DNA of 64,000 nucleotides from Amblyornis subalaris (GCA_018881555.1 JACAXG010000060.1:1426001-1490000); one strand, 5' to 3'; shown: positions 52,038-62,663, numbered from the stretch's first letter. The notes: generated from the sequence alone by a model not told the origin. A program made the numbers and translations.

Positions 52038-54169
52038 GCAAGTGGAAGCCGTGCAAGAAGCCTGTGCAGCTGCCCCAACAAGCTCACCGGCATGGCCATT
52101 CCTCGAGCAAGACGCGAGGTCCTTTGCAGGACCCATTATGAAGATGACTGGTCCTCATCCAGTCCTATTTGGGAGACTAAGTGATACGCAAGTCCCAGCC
52201 TTTGGCAAGTTCCTTTAATGACTGAAATTCGCAGGAGGAGACTGAGTTTAATTGCCAGTTCCATCACAAGTCTACCAGTTATTAATGTAGCTGGTGTTCT
52301 TTTAATCAAATATGAACTCAACTGTACTTCCTAGCAGACACCTCCTTCTGGAGCGCAGCATGAGCAGGAGGGATGTGGGTGCCCAGAAAAGGGATGTGTA
52401 TGATTTTTTTTGCCTGAAAGTACACATGGACAGGATGAAGTAACGCAATACGACTCTTCTATTTAAGCTTACAAATGCATCATTAATGCCTAAACTTGTA
52501 AGTTTTGCTCCTCAGCATTGCTACACAGTAGTATACTACTCATATGACAGAATGTACAAGAAGATAAAAATATCCTTTTTTACTTGTTTTTACTTAGCAT
52601 ATTAGACTGCAGTCAGCAAAAAGATAAGGCTATGGGCTGAAGCACAGAGAAGAGCATTTCCTCCCTGCTCTGACTGCACAGAATGCTCCCTAAGGGATTC
52701 CCCGTAGAGGGGGGGCACTGCATGAGTATCAGGAGGAGAGAACGGGAGAGAATGAGAGGAAGTGCCAGAAGGCCAAAACCAAATTTTGTTTGTATTTTGT
52801 GTTTTCTCAGATTTGGGCACACATCTGTTGACTCTTGTTACATTGCAAAACTGAAATAGTATAGCTGCAACGACTTGCAGAAACATGGGCACCCCAGCTA
52901 TATCTCACTGTCTCTGGAACAAACCAGGGCTGCAGCCTAATGCACTGTTTTGCAGCCTTTGCATGCCAATGATCAAAATTCCTCCTGAAAGAAGACTGGT
53001 CTGTTCAAGGGTCTCTCCCATAGCAGCTGCACATAGCTCCCTGTGTTAGAGTGTTTCCCCTAAAGAGCAACCCCCCTGAGGTGGGGGGATAGGGGAGCAT
53101 GGACAGGAAGGGCACCAGCATAGTGCATCTTGCTACCCAGCTAGGTGAGCATGTCTGGTTTGCTACCCAGTGTTTGGTAGCTACAAAATCCTAGCAATTA
53201 CTAGGGAATCAGAGAGGGAATCCATCACTCCTTTCTTTTCCCCCAACACTTTTGGAACTAGATGATCTCGTGGAGGCCAAACCCATCGGCACCTGCCCCC
53301 CAGAGCCCCCAGCCCTCCCACGTCCCTGTGCCCTGTAGGGAGGACAGGGCAACGGCTGGGTGAGTAGAAAAGTGGGATTGCAAAATGGCCGGCGCTGCCA
53401 GGAAGCCTGGAGGTCAGCAGCAGCACAGGCTCCCTTCAGCTGGGCCGCCTGCCCCACTGGTGGTGGTCCTGTCCTGCCCCAAACTGTGGGGCCACCAGCC
53501 GTCGAGGTAGGGAGGCTTTTGGGACGGCGAGTTCTTCTGGCAGGCACAGGAGGTGACTTGCCAGCTGGAGCTGTCAGCAAGCGCCAGTTTGCTGCTTCAG
53601 GGGGATGTTCGGGTAATGCAGGAACTCCCATGTTGGAAACAGCATTAATAGCCCTGGCCCACACTTTGAGAAGGTCTGGTCCTTGGTTTTGACTTTTATT
53701 TTGTGTGAGGACCCTGCTGCCAACTCCCACAAACAGGGGAAAATAATTTCCCAGCCTGAACTCCCCAGCCCATCTGCGAAAGCCCTTGGCACAGCCTTCC
53801 TGGGGCTCCTCTTTGTGCTTTGCTCAGGCACACCAGCCCTTGCACACATGCAGAAAGGGAAGCTCTGCCCCTCTGCAGGTACTCAGGGCTCTGCAAGCTG
53901 CATCGACATGGGCTCAGGGGAATGAAGCACAGACAAGGAATACAACTATCCAGGAGCCTAAAAAGAAGGAGCTTTAAAGCCCTCTGTAATTTTTTCAACA
54001 GAGGATCTGTTTCTGCTCTTATTTTGTAACGTTTCCTGTGGAGTCCTCGCCCCTGTCCAATTTTCTGAGGGTATTTGGAAGCCTGTCGACTCCCGCACAG
54101 AAGGCAGGGAGCAGAGCCAGCACGGTGTCACGGAGGGGTCACTGCTTCCTGGGCTTCCTGTTTATTTTG

Positions 54170-54310
54170 GGAAGGGGTCACCCGGCCAGCCGGCCGCTCT
54201 GCCTGCACCCCGGGAAGCCCCCGGCCACCACATTCCTGCCCCCCTCGCCCGCGGCTGCAGACAATTGCTGACTGTGGCTCGAAATGCAGAGCACCAAGGC
54301 GGGGTGTAAA
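54170..54310. other. small CpG-dense islet
   Basis: CACCCGGCCAGCCGGCCGCT followed by CCCCGGGAAG, CCCCCGGCC, CTCGCCCGCGG and GGCTCGAAA, much richer in CpG than its flanks, about 5 kb upstream of the IRF2BP2 start. No coding similarity seen. Confidence 0.35.
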
Positions 54311-56814
54311 TGGGATAACCCGACATGCCTATTTACCCAGCCTGGGGATAAGGGGCGGAAGCTTTTCCACATCAATTGCCCTTTCTTCTGGTATCTGCAA
54401 GTGTCTCTCTGAAGTTTTTCTTTCTCTTCGGAGGGTAGTAACCTCTGAATTTCTCAAGTATTTTCCATGATCTTTTCCTTGCTGCTTTTTTTCTACTTCT
54501 ACTTGAAAAGAGGGCATAAAGTCAACTGCGCTGTTAAAAACAGAATTGTCTCCTTTTTTAAAGAAAGCATGCAAATTTTGCTCCAAACTGCCTAGGGTAG
54601 AGCCCACCAATGGAGCAGAAGCAGGAGCACCCAGCTCTTGCTCACAGTGCGAGTCCCTGGTAACTAGCCCTGCCCAAACTGCCTACAGAAAAACACTGGA
54701 GCAGAATAGCAGCATACATCGCATCTCCCTATTTCGGGAGATATCCGTGAACTAATGGTAAATGATTGTCCTGCTCCTGTTTCCTTTTCTAGGCAGGCTC
54801 TGCTTAGGTGCCTTGCAGCTCTTCGTAAGTTAACACCAAACATCAGCATTCAATGCAGCTGTCTTCAAGGAGTTAATAAAAGGCCCCATGTATGGGAAAC
54901 AGCAGACATTGAATAGCTACTCGAGTCCTTCTCAATCCTCTGGCACATCCTGCCTCGCACTGAGCTAGTGCAGTGACCTCTCTCCGGCCTCAGTGGAGTA
55001 TTTTTGTGCCAGTGCCTCTGTCAGCTCCTGCCATCAGCAGTCAGCTCCAGGCTGCAGGGCAGCCGTCAGCACGCTGCTGACGAGCAGCTCTCGGGGAAGC
55101 ATGCTCTCATCGTGCAAGCACATAAGTGCACACAGCCTTACATTCATAGTGATGCTCTTGTGAATAAAGTTATAACTGGTTGTAAACATCTGCAGGATGG
55201 GTGGCTTACCATGAGCCTGTCCAAAGCCTATTTATGTCAACAAGCTGTGCCTGATGACACTCATTTGCATCAGTATCTTTTTTTTTTCCCCTATGGCACT
55301 AAATAAAACACTGTTGGCCCAGAATCACCTGCATCTGACTAAATCCAAAACTTCAAGGACTATTCCCAGCCTCTCCTCAGTTCTTGGAGAGCAGCCTCCA
55401 TAATTCATTATGGATCAACGAAGGAGAGGTGGTAGCACCCCCGAGCATAATTGCCCTTCCTATCTTGGTTCTGGCCATTTTGATACTACCCTGCAGGACT
55501 TCTGCCACAACAGAAGGATGCAAATAAGATCTGTGGAGGAAGCAGTGCATATCTGCTGGAGAAGGATGTGAGACAGCCCTCGATAGGAAGGGAAAGAATG
55601 CCAAGGGCAGAGGCAAGCAGGTGAGGAGCAGCGATTTGGACACAGAAGGAAGGGTGGGCCTCATGGGGATGGGTATGTGGGTGAAGTGCAGGCTCGGGGC
55701 ACAGTTTTGGGACAAGAGTCTGCGTGTGATCAGTGCTGCCAGTGCAGAGGACAGGTGGGAAAGGATATAAGACCCTACACGGAGGAAGAGAAACACAGCA
55801 AGATCTCAGTGTGGTTCACTGAAAAAAATGAAAAAACTCATGGTGAGAAGGGGCATGGCATTGATGTGGAGGTGGCAAACAGAGTTAATCTCAAAGAGCT
55901 GCCCTACTCCAACCTCCCCCCTCCTTCCCTCACCCACGACACTGGGCACACCAGAAAGAGACAAAAGTCTTCCACACTGTGCTGGACCCTCATCCCTGCC
56001 ACAACGGTGCTCCTTGATCAGGCACTGCCCCAGACCTTCACAGCCCTGCACCCCATAAGACATCGTCCAGCACTCGCTGCTCCTATCTATAGCCTTGGTG
56101 TGTTGTAGCAAGAGGCGTTTCACAGAGATCAGGCACAAAGGGATGGTTTCTGTTTCAAAAAAGAAAAAAAAAAGGAACAAGAGACAAACGCATTATTTGT
56201 TTGATTCATGTGCAGTTACTGCTGTAACAGTCAGCAGCTTTGAGGTNTTTTTTTTTTGTGATTTGATACATAAACCACATTTCCTATGTAGCACTGCCAC
56301 TATTTTTTATCAGCTTTTTGATATTGAGCTTGGTAACATGATTTTGTTGTTTTTTTTTTCTTTTCCACCAGAATGAATTCAAAGGCAGCAAATGCGGCAA
56401 AACCAGAATACTGCTCATCTTGACTTTTCCATGCAGCTAGTTTTCATTAGAAATAAAGGAAAATAAATACAGATCACATTTTCTGTCCTGCAGTTAAAAG
56501 CCTGCCGCAGCTGAAAGCTTTGCTTTCTTCTTACCCTGCAGCCTCGCTCAGCTAGCACTCCAGCTCTGCTCATGATCTGAAATGCGCAAACACACTGTTT
56601 CTTGGCTTTCCACCAGTATATATAAATATATGTAATTTTTTCCTTCGGAGAACCTGGAGGCTAAAGCAAGAGGGCAAAGGAGTACGTGACTAAAACATCC
56701 AAACTTCCTCTTTCATAAGCCATCACATGATGAAGTGCAATTACAATTCCTGCCTTGTCCCTGCCAATTGCAGGCGCGTTGCCTCACCCGAGAAACCCGG
56801 CTTCTTCCCCCCCC

Positions 56815-56825
56815 GTGTGTGTGTG

Positions 56826-56856
<31 letters not shown>

Positions 56857-56869
56857 CTGTGTGTGTGTG
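56815..56869. repeat. (GT)n microsatellite upstream of the IRF2BP2 CpG island
   Basis: About 55 bp of GT dinucleotides interrupted by one AGC and one CT step. It sits directly at the upstream edge of the GC-rich promoter region and is followed by a 14-bp palindrome. Confidence 0.92.
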
Positions 56870-56872
56870 GAG

Positions 56873-56886
56873 GCAGCGATCGCTGC
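56873..56886. other. 14-bp perfect palindrome GCAGCGATCGCTGC
   Basis: Identical to its own reverse complement and located directly after the GT microsatellite, at the upstream edge of the promoter CpG island. No specific factor is assigned. Confidence 0.5.
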
Positions 56887-58035
56887 AGCCGGCTTGGCGA
56901 GGCTCCAGCTTCGGGCTGGAGAAAGAGGGCAGTGGGTGGAAGACGAAAACAAAGATCTGTTTACTTAGCTTGCATGGATAAATCGTCTTTCCAGCCGGGG
57001 AGGGGAGGAGGGAAGAGAAACAGCTTTAAAGGACTTTGATGCAATGTGAAAGGAGGGCTGCTCGGGAAAAGCGAGCCGATGTTAACCCTTGGCTCTCCGG
57101 GAACACGACGGGACCACGGCAGGGCTGGCCCCTTCTCCTTGCTCCTTCCCATCGGCCCCGGCCGGCCGCCGCAGGGCTGCTACGAACTGTGAGGGCTCCG
57201 GGAGTAGCTCCTGGGGCAGCCCTGGCCGCCGCCCCGACGTGCGGGGCTGGGGCGGGGGCCGGGGCCGGGACGAGCTTGTATTTCGCTTATGTAGAGCCCG
57301 GCGCCTCCAGGACGCCCAGCCGGCCGAGCAGTTGCACAGTCACCCAACCTGGCACGGGGACCGGCGCTGGAGCCAGCGCCAGGACGAGGAGGAGGCCGGG
57401 GCAGGGTGAAGCAAGGGGCCCCCCCGCAGCCTCGGGGCGCACGGGCGGCCGCGACACCCAGTGCCCGGCCCCGGCGGGCGGCGCGGGAGCGAGCGGGGGG
57501 CGAGAGGGGCGCGGCTGTGCCCCCGGTGCCCGCCCGACGCCCCTCCGCAGCTCGGCCGGGGAAGAGCAGCGGAGGGGCGGCGCTGGTGGCGGGGCCAGCC
57601 CCGCAGCGCCGTCGGGCGGCCCCTAGCCGCGGGGAGCCACCTCCCGCCGGCGGCGACGGACGTCAGAGCTTCCCCAGCCCCGGCCGGCCCCCGCCTCCCG
57701 CCTTTCTTTCCCTCCCTCCCCCGTAACCTACATAACGCCGTGGGAAGGGCGGCCCGAGCACGGCTGTCGGGGGGAGCAGCGTCCGCCGTGTTCACCCTGC
57801 CCGGGCAAAGGCGTGCAGCCGGCCGTACGTGCCGGGATGCGCCCGCAGAGGGGTTGCTTCACCTCCCGCGGCAAACGGGGAGAGCGAACACCCTCTTTTC
57901 CTCCCTCCCTAGCCCCCACCCTGTGTTTCAGTGTGGATGCGGGTGGCGGATGGGAGATTCGCAGCGTGGAAGGGGGCCGGGGAATCATGTCTGCAGGTTT
58001 TTCTTTTTTGGGGACGAGACGGCGTTTGCTTAGTC

Positions 58036-58180
58036 TGTGTGAATTTCGCTAATCTGCATTAGAGAACTGCTGGTTTGTGGTTTAAAATGACAGGAAATCT
58101 AGAACGTCCTATTTCCTGTGCACAATGACAACAGTTAAGAAAAAAAAAAAAAAGCTGGGTAATCGTTGTATTTATTTTTA
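58036..58180. promoter_or_regulatory. AT-rich pocket inside the CpG island with paired factor-like sites
   Basis: An abrupt AT-rich block in otherwise very GC-rich DNA. It contains TAAT-CTGC-ATTA (58050-58061), a homeodomain-type inverted pair. ACAGGAAAT at 58090-58098 faces its exact reverse complement ATTTCCTGT at 58111-58119, an ETS-type inverted pair with 12 bp between. An A-tract follows near 58138-58153. Likely a regulatory module of the IRF2BP2 promoter; binding is not shown by the sequence. Confidence 0.45.
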
Positions 58181-58448
58181 ATGGTGCCTCCTGCTCCGGC
58201 GGGGAGAACAAAGCCAGGCACTGCTCGGCGGGGCGCCGGCCCCTGCCCGGAGGCGGCGATGACCGGCCCGGCGGGGGGGACCCCGCAGCCGCGGGGCGCG
58301 CCCGGGGCGCCGCGCCGCGCCCAAGGTCACAGGGCGAGCGGGACGGGGGACAGCAGGGGGGACACCGTGCCCCGCACTGCGGGAGGCGCCCCGCGCATCG
58401 CATCGCCCGCGGGTGGGAGGTTTCGGCAAGCCCCTCGGCGGCGAAGGA

Positions 58449-58492
58449 AATAGTAATACACCCAAAAATAATAAAAATAAAATCAGAAAAGG
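58449..58492. other. short A/T-rich pocket in the CpG island
   Basis: About 44 bp made mostly of A with scattered T (AATAATAAAAATAAAAT core) flanked on both sides by more than 70 percent GC. Such poly(dA:dT)-like stretches disfavour nucleosomes, so it may mark an open promoter segment about 720 bp upstream of the start codon. It is not positioned as a clear TATA box. Confidence 0.35.
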
Positions 58493-58880
58493 AGGGAGCT
58501 GCGGCGCACCCCCGCCCCTCGCCTTGTCCCTCTCCGCTCCCACAACCCTCCCCGGGGGCGAGACGGGGCGGGGGCGCGGCGGACCCCGGCGGCAGGAGGA
58601 ACCCCCGGTGGCGGTGCCGGTGGCGGGGGCGCGGGCAGGGGCCGGGGCTGGCATCGCGGCGGCGGCGGCTGCGGGGCGGGGGCGCCCACCGCGCAGGCGC
58701 GGCCGGCACTGTCGAAGAATCGAGGCGGCGGCGCGCAGAGGCGGCGGTGGCGGCAGGAGCCCGGCACGGCACGGCGCCGCCGCCAGCCCCGGCCCCGGCC
58801 CCGGCCCCCGTGGCAGTCCCCGCCCCGCCCGCCCCGCCGCGCCGCGCCGGCCCCCGCCGCCCCGCGCCGCCCCGTAGTAG

Positions 58881-59210
58881 CCAGAGAGCGGGGGAGCCGT
58901 GCGGGCGGCAGCGGCCGCAGCCCTGCGCCAGCCGCGCGGCGGAGATGCGCGTCCCCGCCGCCCTGTGAGCGCCGCCGGCGGAGACGGCGAGGGGAGCGGC
59001 GTTCCCCGCAGCGGCTCTGCCTACCGGGGCGCCCGCCGCGCCCTGCTCCAGCGCACGGAAGAGGAAGGCGAGGGGGAGGGGGCCCGGCGGACGGTCCCGC
59101 TGCGGCCGCGGCACCCGAGCCTGCCCGTCGGGACTCCGGTGACGAGGGGCGGAGGAGGCAGCGGCCGGAGCCGGAGCGGGGGGCGCTCGCCGCTGCCCCG
59201 GGGCCGGGAC
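58881..59210 (+). other. IRF2BP2: IRF2BP2 5' untranslated region (start site unknown)
   Basis: Very GC-rich sequence directly before the start codon. Frame-matched stops end at 58880 and no in-frame ATG occurs until 59211, so this stretch is untranslated in the IRF2BP2 frame. The transcription start cannot be placed from sequence; it may lie inside this stretch or further upstream. It includes one short upstream ORF, listed separately. Confidence 0.6.
58945..58968 (+). CDS. short upstream ORF in IRF2BP2 leader (7 codons plus stop)
   Basis: ATG at 58945 with G at -3, reading MRVPAAL and stopping at 58966-58968. It is out of frame with the main start, 243 bp upstream of it. It would matter only if the transcription start is upstream of 58945. 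Whether it is translated or lowers IRF2BP2 output is inference. Confidence 0.3.
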   Translation: MRVPAAL

Positions 59211-60249
59211 ATGTCGTCGGCGGCGGTGGCGGCTGCTTCCCGCAGGCAGTCGTGCTACCTGTGCGATCTGCCCCGCATGCCCTGGGCCATGATCTGGGAC
59301 TTCACCGAGCCCGTCTGCCGGGGCTGCGTCAACTACGAGGGTGCCGACCGCGTGGAGTTCGTCATCGACACGGCGCGGCAGCTGAAGCGGGCGCACGGCT
59401 GCTTCTCTGAGGGCCGGGCCCCGCCACCGCCCCACGCCAAGCAGCCTCCGCTATCCGCCAAGGAGCTCCTGGCGCAGCAGCAGCAGCTCGGCCACCCCTC
59501 GGCGGCGGAGGCGGCGGCGCGGCCCCCTCCGCAGCCCCTGGAGCGCTACTCGCTGGCGGCCGAGCGGCCGCCGCCCCGCCTGGGCGCCGAGTACGGCGGC
59601 GGCCGACAGGTCAACGGGATCCTGGTGCCCAACGGCTTCCCCAAGCCCGAGGAGCCGCCAGAGCTCAACCGACAGAGCCCGAACCCGCGGCGGACGCACG
59701 CCGTGCCGCCCACCCTGGTGCCGCTGGTGAACGGCGCCGGGCTGCCCGCCGCCATCGGCGGCCTGGGCAGCCGCGCCGCCGCCGCCGCCGCCGCCTCGCT
59801 GGCCGCCATCTCCGCCGCGCCCGCCCCGATGGCCGTGCCCGTGCCCCAGCAGCCGGCGGCGGCGGCGCAGGCGGCGGGGCAGGCGGCGGGGCAGCCCGGC
59901 GAGCTGGGGCACAAGCGCCCCGGCTCTGTCTCCTCCTCCTCCTCCTCCTCGGGTGGCGGCGGCGGCGCGGCGGGGGAGCACGACAGTGGCGCCAAGGAGA
60001 AGCGGGGCTCTGCCGAGAGCCTGCCGGCGGCGGCGGCGGCGGCGGAGCTGGCCGCGGAGGGCAAGGGCCGTCCGGGCGCCGAGCAAGAGTGGCTGGCCAA
60101 GCCCAAGACAGTGCGGGACACGCTGCTGGCCCTGCACCAGCACGGGGGCCACGCCGTGCCCCCCTTCGACAGCAAATTCAAGAAAGAGCCGGGCATGGCG
60201 GGCGGCAGGCTGCTGGGCTACGAGACCAACGGCTCCGTGGCCAAGCCAG
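59211..60249 (+). other. IRF2BP2: IRF2BP2 coding part of exon 1
   Basis: Encodes residues 1-346 plus the first base of codon 347, so the exon ends in phase 1. The 3' boundary reads CCAG|gtgagg, a near-consensus donor. It carries the zinc finger and the low-complexity region, including an alanine run near residue 188 (GCC repeats near 59774-59797), a serine run near 240-247 followed by glycines (59929-59965), and a second alanine run near 60027-60047. Confidence 0.93.
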
Positions 60250-61223
60250 GTGAGGAGCCGGAGACTGGGGAGCGGCGGACAGGACAGGGAAGGAGGCGAC
60301 AGGGCGGGGGGAAGCTCTGCCGGGCGGGGGATGCCGGGCGGGTTGGGGCGTACGGGGCGTCGTCCCGGCGGCTTGGGTGGCCGGGTGCCCGCGGGGTGGC
60401 CGCGGCCACCCGTTTGCGCGGTTGCTCGGCGATGCAGTGTGAGTGCGCTGCCTTGTTCTCACCATCTTCCTCCTCCTTCCCCCCCCACCTCTGCCTTTTA
60501 GGGGCCCGGGCCGCCCGGAAGAGGAAGCCTTCCCCCGAGCCGGAGGGCGAGGCTGGACCCCCGAAGATCAACGGGGAGGTGCAGCCCTGGCTGCCCACCT
60601 CGTCGGAAGGGATGAAGCTGCCGCTGACGGCCACCCCCTTCATGTCGCCCCCGCCGCCCACCGCCTCGCCCCACTCCAACCGGACCACGCCGCCCGAGGC
60701 GGCACAGAACGGCCAGTCCCCCATGGCAGCCCTCATTCTGGTGGCGGACAATGCCGGGGGCAACCACGCCTCCAAAGACGCCAACCAGGTCCACTCCACC
60801 ACGCGGAGGAACAGCAGCAGCCCCCCCTCGCCCTCCGCCATGAACCAAAGAAGGCTGGGCCCCGGCAGGGAGGTGCCGGGCCAGGGGGCCAACGCGGCGG
60901 CGGCGGGAGGGCTGGAGCCCGTCCACCCCGCCAGCCTGCCGGACTCGTCCCTCGCTGCCAGCGTCCCGTTGTGTTGTACCCTCTGCCACGAGCGCCTGGA
61001 AGACACCCACTTCGTGCAGTGCCCCTCCGTCCCTTCCCACAAGTTCTGCTTCCCCTGCTCCCGGCAGAGCATCAAGCAGCAGGGAGCCAGCGGGGAGGTG
61101 TATTGCCCCAGCGGGGAGAAGTGTCCCCTGGTCGGCTCCAACGTCCCCTGGGCCTTCATGCAAGGGGAGATCGCCACCATTCTGGCCGGAGATGTGAAAG
61201 TGAAAAAGGAGAGGGACTCGTGA
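59211..61223 (+). CDS. IRF2BP2: IRF2BP2, interferon regulatory factor 2 binding protein 2 (two exons, join 59211..60249 and 60502..61223)
   Basis: Nuclear transcriptional co-repressor that partners IRF2 and, from published family work, also NFAT1, VGLL4 and ETO2/NCOR complexes. The ATG at 59211 opens the only long frame carrying the family signature. Spliced length is 1761 nt, 586 aa, close to the 587 aa of human IRF2BP2. Residues about 13-65 are the N-terminal IRF-2BP zinc finger (C15, C18, C36, C39 visible, with the invariant [12 protein letters not shown] stretch). The middle is a low-complexity Ala/Pro/Ser/Gly region with the conserved NGILVPNGF and [11 protein letters not shown] blocks. 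The basic motif RKRK at 352-355, followed by PSPEPEGE, is the nuclear localisation signal. Residues about 505-554 form the C-terminal RING-type domain (C505, C508, C520, H526, C529, C532, C548, C554), ending KVKKERDS. In-frame stops at 58875-58880 and the absence of an earlier in-frame ATG fix the start; G at -3 gives an adequate Kozak context. The middle-region sequence and the presence of an intron separate it from IRF2BPL, whose coding region is intronless. Confidence 0.97.
   Translation: MSSAAVAAASRRQSCYLCDLPRMPWAMIWDFTEPVCRGCVNYEGADRVEFVIDTARQLKRAHGCFSEGRAPPPPHAKQPPLSAKELLAQQQQLGHPSAAEAAARPPPQPLERYSLAAERPPPRLGAEYGGGRQVNGILVPNGFPKPEEPPELNRQSPNPRRTHAVPPTLVPLVNGAGLPAAIGGLGSRAAAAAAASLAAISAAPAPMAVPVPQQPAAAAQAAGQAAGQPGELGHKRPGSVSSSSSSSGGGGGAAGEHDSGAKEKRGSAESLPAAAAAAELAAEGKGRPGAEQEWLAKPKTVRDTLLALHQHGGHAVPPFDSKFKKEPGMAGGRLLGYETNGSVAKPGEEPETGERRTGQGRRRQGGGKLCRAGDAGRVGAYGASSRRLGWPGARGVAAATRLRGCSAMQCECAALFSPSSSSFPPHLCLLGARAARKRKPSPEPEGEAGPPKINGEVQPWLPTSSEGMKLPLTATPFMSPPPPTASPHSNRTTPPEAAQNGQSPMAALILVADNAGGNHASKDANQVHSTTRRNSSSPPSPSAMNQRRLGPGREVPGQGANAAAAGGLEPVHPASLPDSSLAASVPLCCTLCHERLEDTHFVQCPSVPSHKFCFPCSRQSIKQQGASGEVYCPSGEKCPLVGSNVPWAFMQGEIATILAGDVKVKKERDS
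60250..60501 (+). other. IRF2BP2: IRF2BP2 intron (252 bp, GT-AG)
   Basis: A short GC-rich intron with donor gtgagg, and an acceptor preceded by a long pyrimidine tract and ending ccttttag. Joining across it gives ...[15 protein letters not shown]..., which aligns with the conserved basic region of the family. Its length is exactly 84 codons and it contains no stop in the coding frame, so the unspliced transcript also remains open. Confidence 0.92.
60502..61223 (+). other. IRF2BP2: IRF2BP2 coding part of exon 2
   Basis: Encodes residues 347-586, with the stop TGA at 61221-61223. It contains the nuclear localisation signal, the [20 protein letters not shown] block, the [21 protein letters not shown] block and the whole C-terminal RING-type domain, all strongly conserved with mammals as far as I remember those sequences. 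Confidence 0.94.
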
Positions 61224-61277
61224 CTCGCCTGCGCTCGCCGCCCGACGTCACCTTGAACTCGAACTGCTCGAATTCTG

Positions 61278-61317
61278 TATATATCTATAAATATATATAT
61301 ATAAATATATATATATC
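61278..61317. repeat. AT-alternating tract in the 3'UTR
   Basis: TATATATCTATAAATATATA-type alternation starting about 55 bp after the IRF2BP2 stop codon. Confidence 0.8.
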
Positions 61318-62663
61318 TCCAAGACAAGGGAAATGTAGACTTCATAAACATGGCTGTATAATTTTGATTTTTTTGAATACATTGTGTTTCTATATTTTTT
61401 GAAGACAAAAGGTATGTACTTATTATAAAGGCATTTCTTCTAATTCTTCTCTTTTTTTTCCTGTTTTGTTTCTTCTTTTTTTCCCTTTTGTTATAGCAAC
61501 TATTTGTTGTGCTTCCCTGGTGACAGTTACTGTTCAATGTAGGCTGTGACTTGCGCTGCTTTTTTTAGAGAGCACTTGGCAAACCAGAAATGCTTCTAGC
61601 TGTATTTGTATGCACTTGTTTCTTCTTTTTTTTTCTTTTCTTTTCCTTTGTTTTTTTAAATGCCAAATACACTTTCTGACATTGTAAAGATTGCCTTACT
61701 GTCTGTGATTCCTTATTCCTGGCCCCTGTCCTGTAGAGCTGGTCGCATGCAGGCTTGGTCTGAGGTGGTTGGGGACAAGAGTGGCTAGCCAAGGCAGGGA
61801 TGCCCTTTGCCATTCCGCTGACCAGGCGAGCTTAGGGAGCAGGAGGGCTTTCTCCCAGAAACGCGTGCCTCGGGTTGCAATGGAAGATCCTTCAGATCCA
61901 GTCCCAGATTGCTCACTGTTTCTCAAGGGAAGTTGCCACCAGAGTAGGATGTGGAGAGGTGTCCAAGAGGCGCTGTTGAGTTAGGGATTTCTGGGTTGGT
62001 TTGTTTTTGGTTTGGTGTTTTGGTTTTTTTTTTGTAAGGCAAAGTTGACCGCAGTTCTCGTGATCAGTTGTAAGATTACAAAACTGCATTTATTCACCAA
62101 TTGCATACCATAATGTGGAATTTTGATAACGAACGTAATTACACGATTGGCAAAGGCGGCAATGTAGCACTGCCATTTCTGAAGGTCTTCAGTGTCACTT
62201 CTGGGGCTTTTGTGTCTTTGGACGAAGCTGGGGATGTGGGGAAGAGACTTTTTTTTTAAATTTTATTTTAATTTTCAGATAGTGCATATGGACTTTGATT
62301 TTGCTTATCAGTCACCTCTAGTGCTGTTGCTGTTGTTACTATCACTGACCCAGTGTTTCCAAGTAGTGGCAGGTACGGTGTGGTACAGTGACAGCAGTGA
62401 CTGAGGCTCTGCCAAATTGCCCGCGGGCATATCAGTGACAGCCCAAATGTGGGTGGAGGAAACCTGTAATTTCCTTATTACGTATGCTTGAAACAAACCT
62501 ACTGCTATTCTTTCAAAATGAAAATATAAACTGGTTGAAATGAAAGCAATTAGGGCTGCACATAATGGCCCTGGCCCTGCCTTTTAAGCTACTTTGGAGA
62601 ACTCTTCTGTAAAGCCACTTCTTTTGATCACGCTTCTGCATCACCAAGCAGACTTCTAAAATC

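Larger units (their letters stand above)
50775..56814. other. intergenic, no gene seen
   Basis: Open frames of up to 173 codons around 50.8-51.6 and 53.2-54.5 kb overlap one another on both strands and show no domain. Contains the MARE-like sites at 51.6 and 52.0 kb and a CpG islet at 54.2 kb, listed separately. Confidence 0.6.
57030..60960. promoter_or_regulatory. CpG island spanning IRF2BP2 promoter, exon 1, intron and most of exon 2
   Basis: CpG density rises sharply near 57.03 kb and stays high into exon 2, unlike the CpG-poor DNA on either side. It contains many GC boxes (for example near 58560-58580), an NRF1-like GCGCAGGCGC at 58691-58700 and a CREB/ATF-like ACGTCA at 57660-57665. No TATA box is evident at a sensible distance from the ATG, so this reads as a broad CpG-island promoter. 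Two AT-rich pockets (58036-58180 and 58449-58492) break it. The exact transcription start is not determinable here. Confidence 0.85.

Noticed and set aside
57036..57626. 196-codon plus-strand frame in the CpG island upstream of IRF2BP2
   Set aside because: Low-complexity G/A/R/P composition with overlapping frames on both strands; no conserved motif, best explained by GC content.
58899..59210. N-terminal extension of IRF2BP2 upstream of 59211
   Set aside because: The frame is open back to 58881 but has no ATG (it would need a GTG start), and the family's conserved N-terminus begins at 59211.
58059..59435. 458-codon open frame on the minus strand over the IRF2BP2 promoter and exon 1
   Set aside because: Ala/Gly/Pro/Arg-rich translation typical of the antisense of a CpG island. 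It shows no domain and mirrors the sense coding frame at its end.
61196..61206. GAAAGTGAAAA, resembling an interferon-stimulated response element
   Set aside because: It encodes the conserved C-terminal VKVKKE residues of IRF2BP2; coding constraint explains it.
60218..61537. 439-codon minus-strand frame antisense to IRF2BP2 exon 2
   Set aside because: It is open because the sense strand is constrained GC-rich coding sequence. The translated tail runs into the AT repeat of the 3'UTR and no family is recognised.
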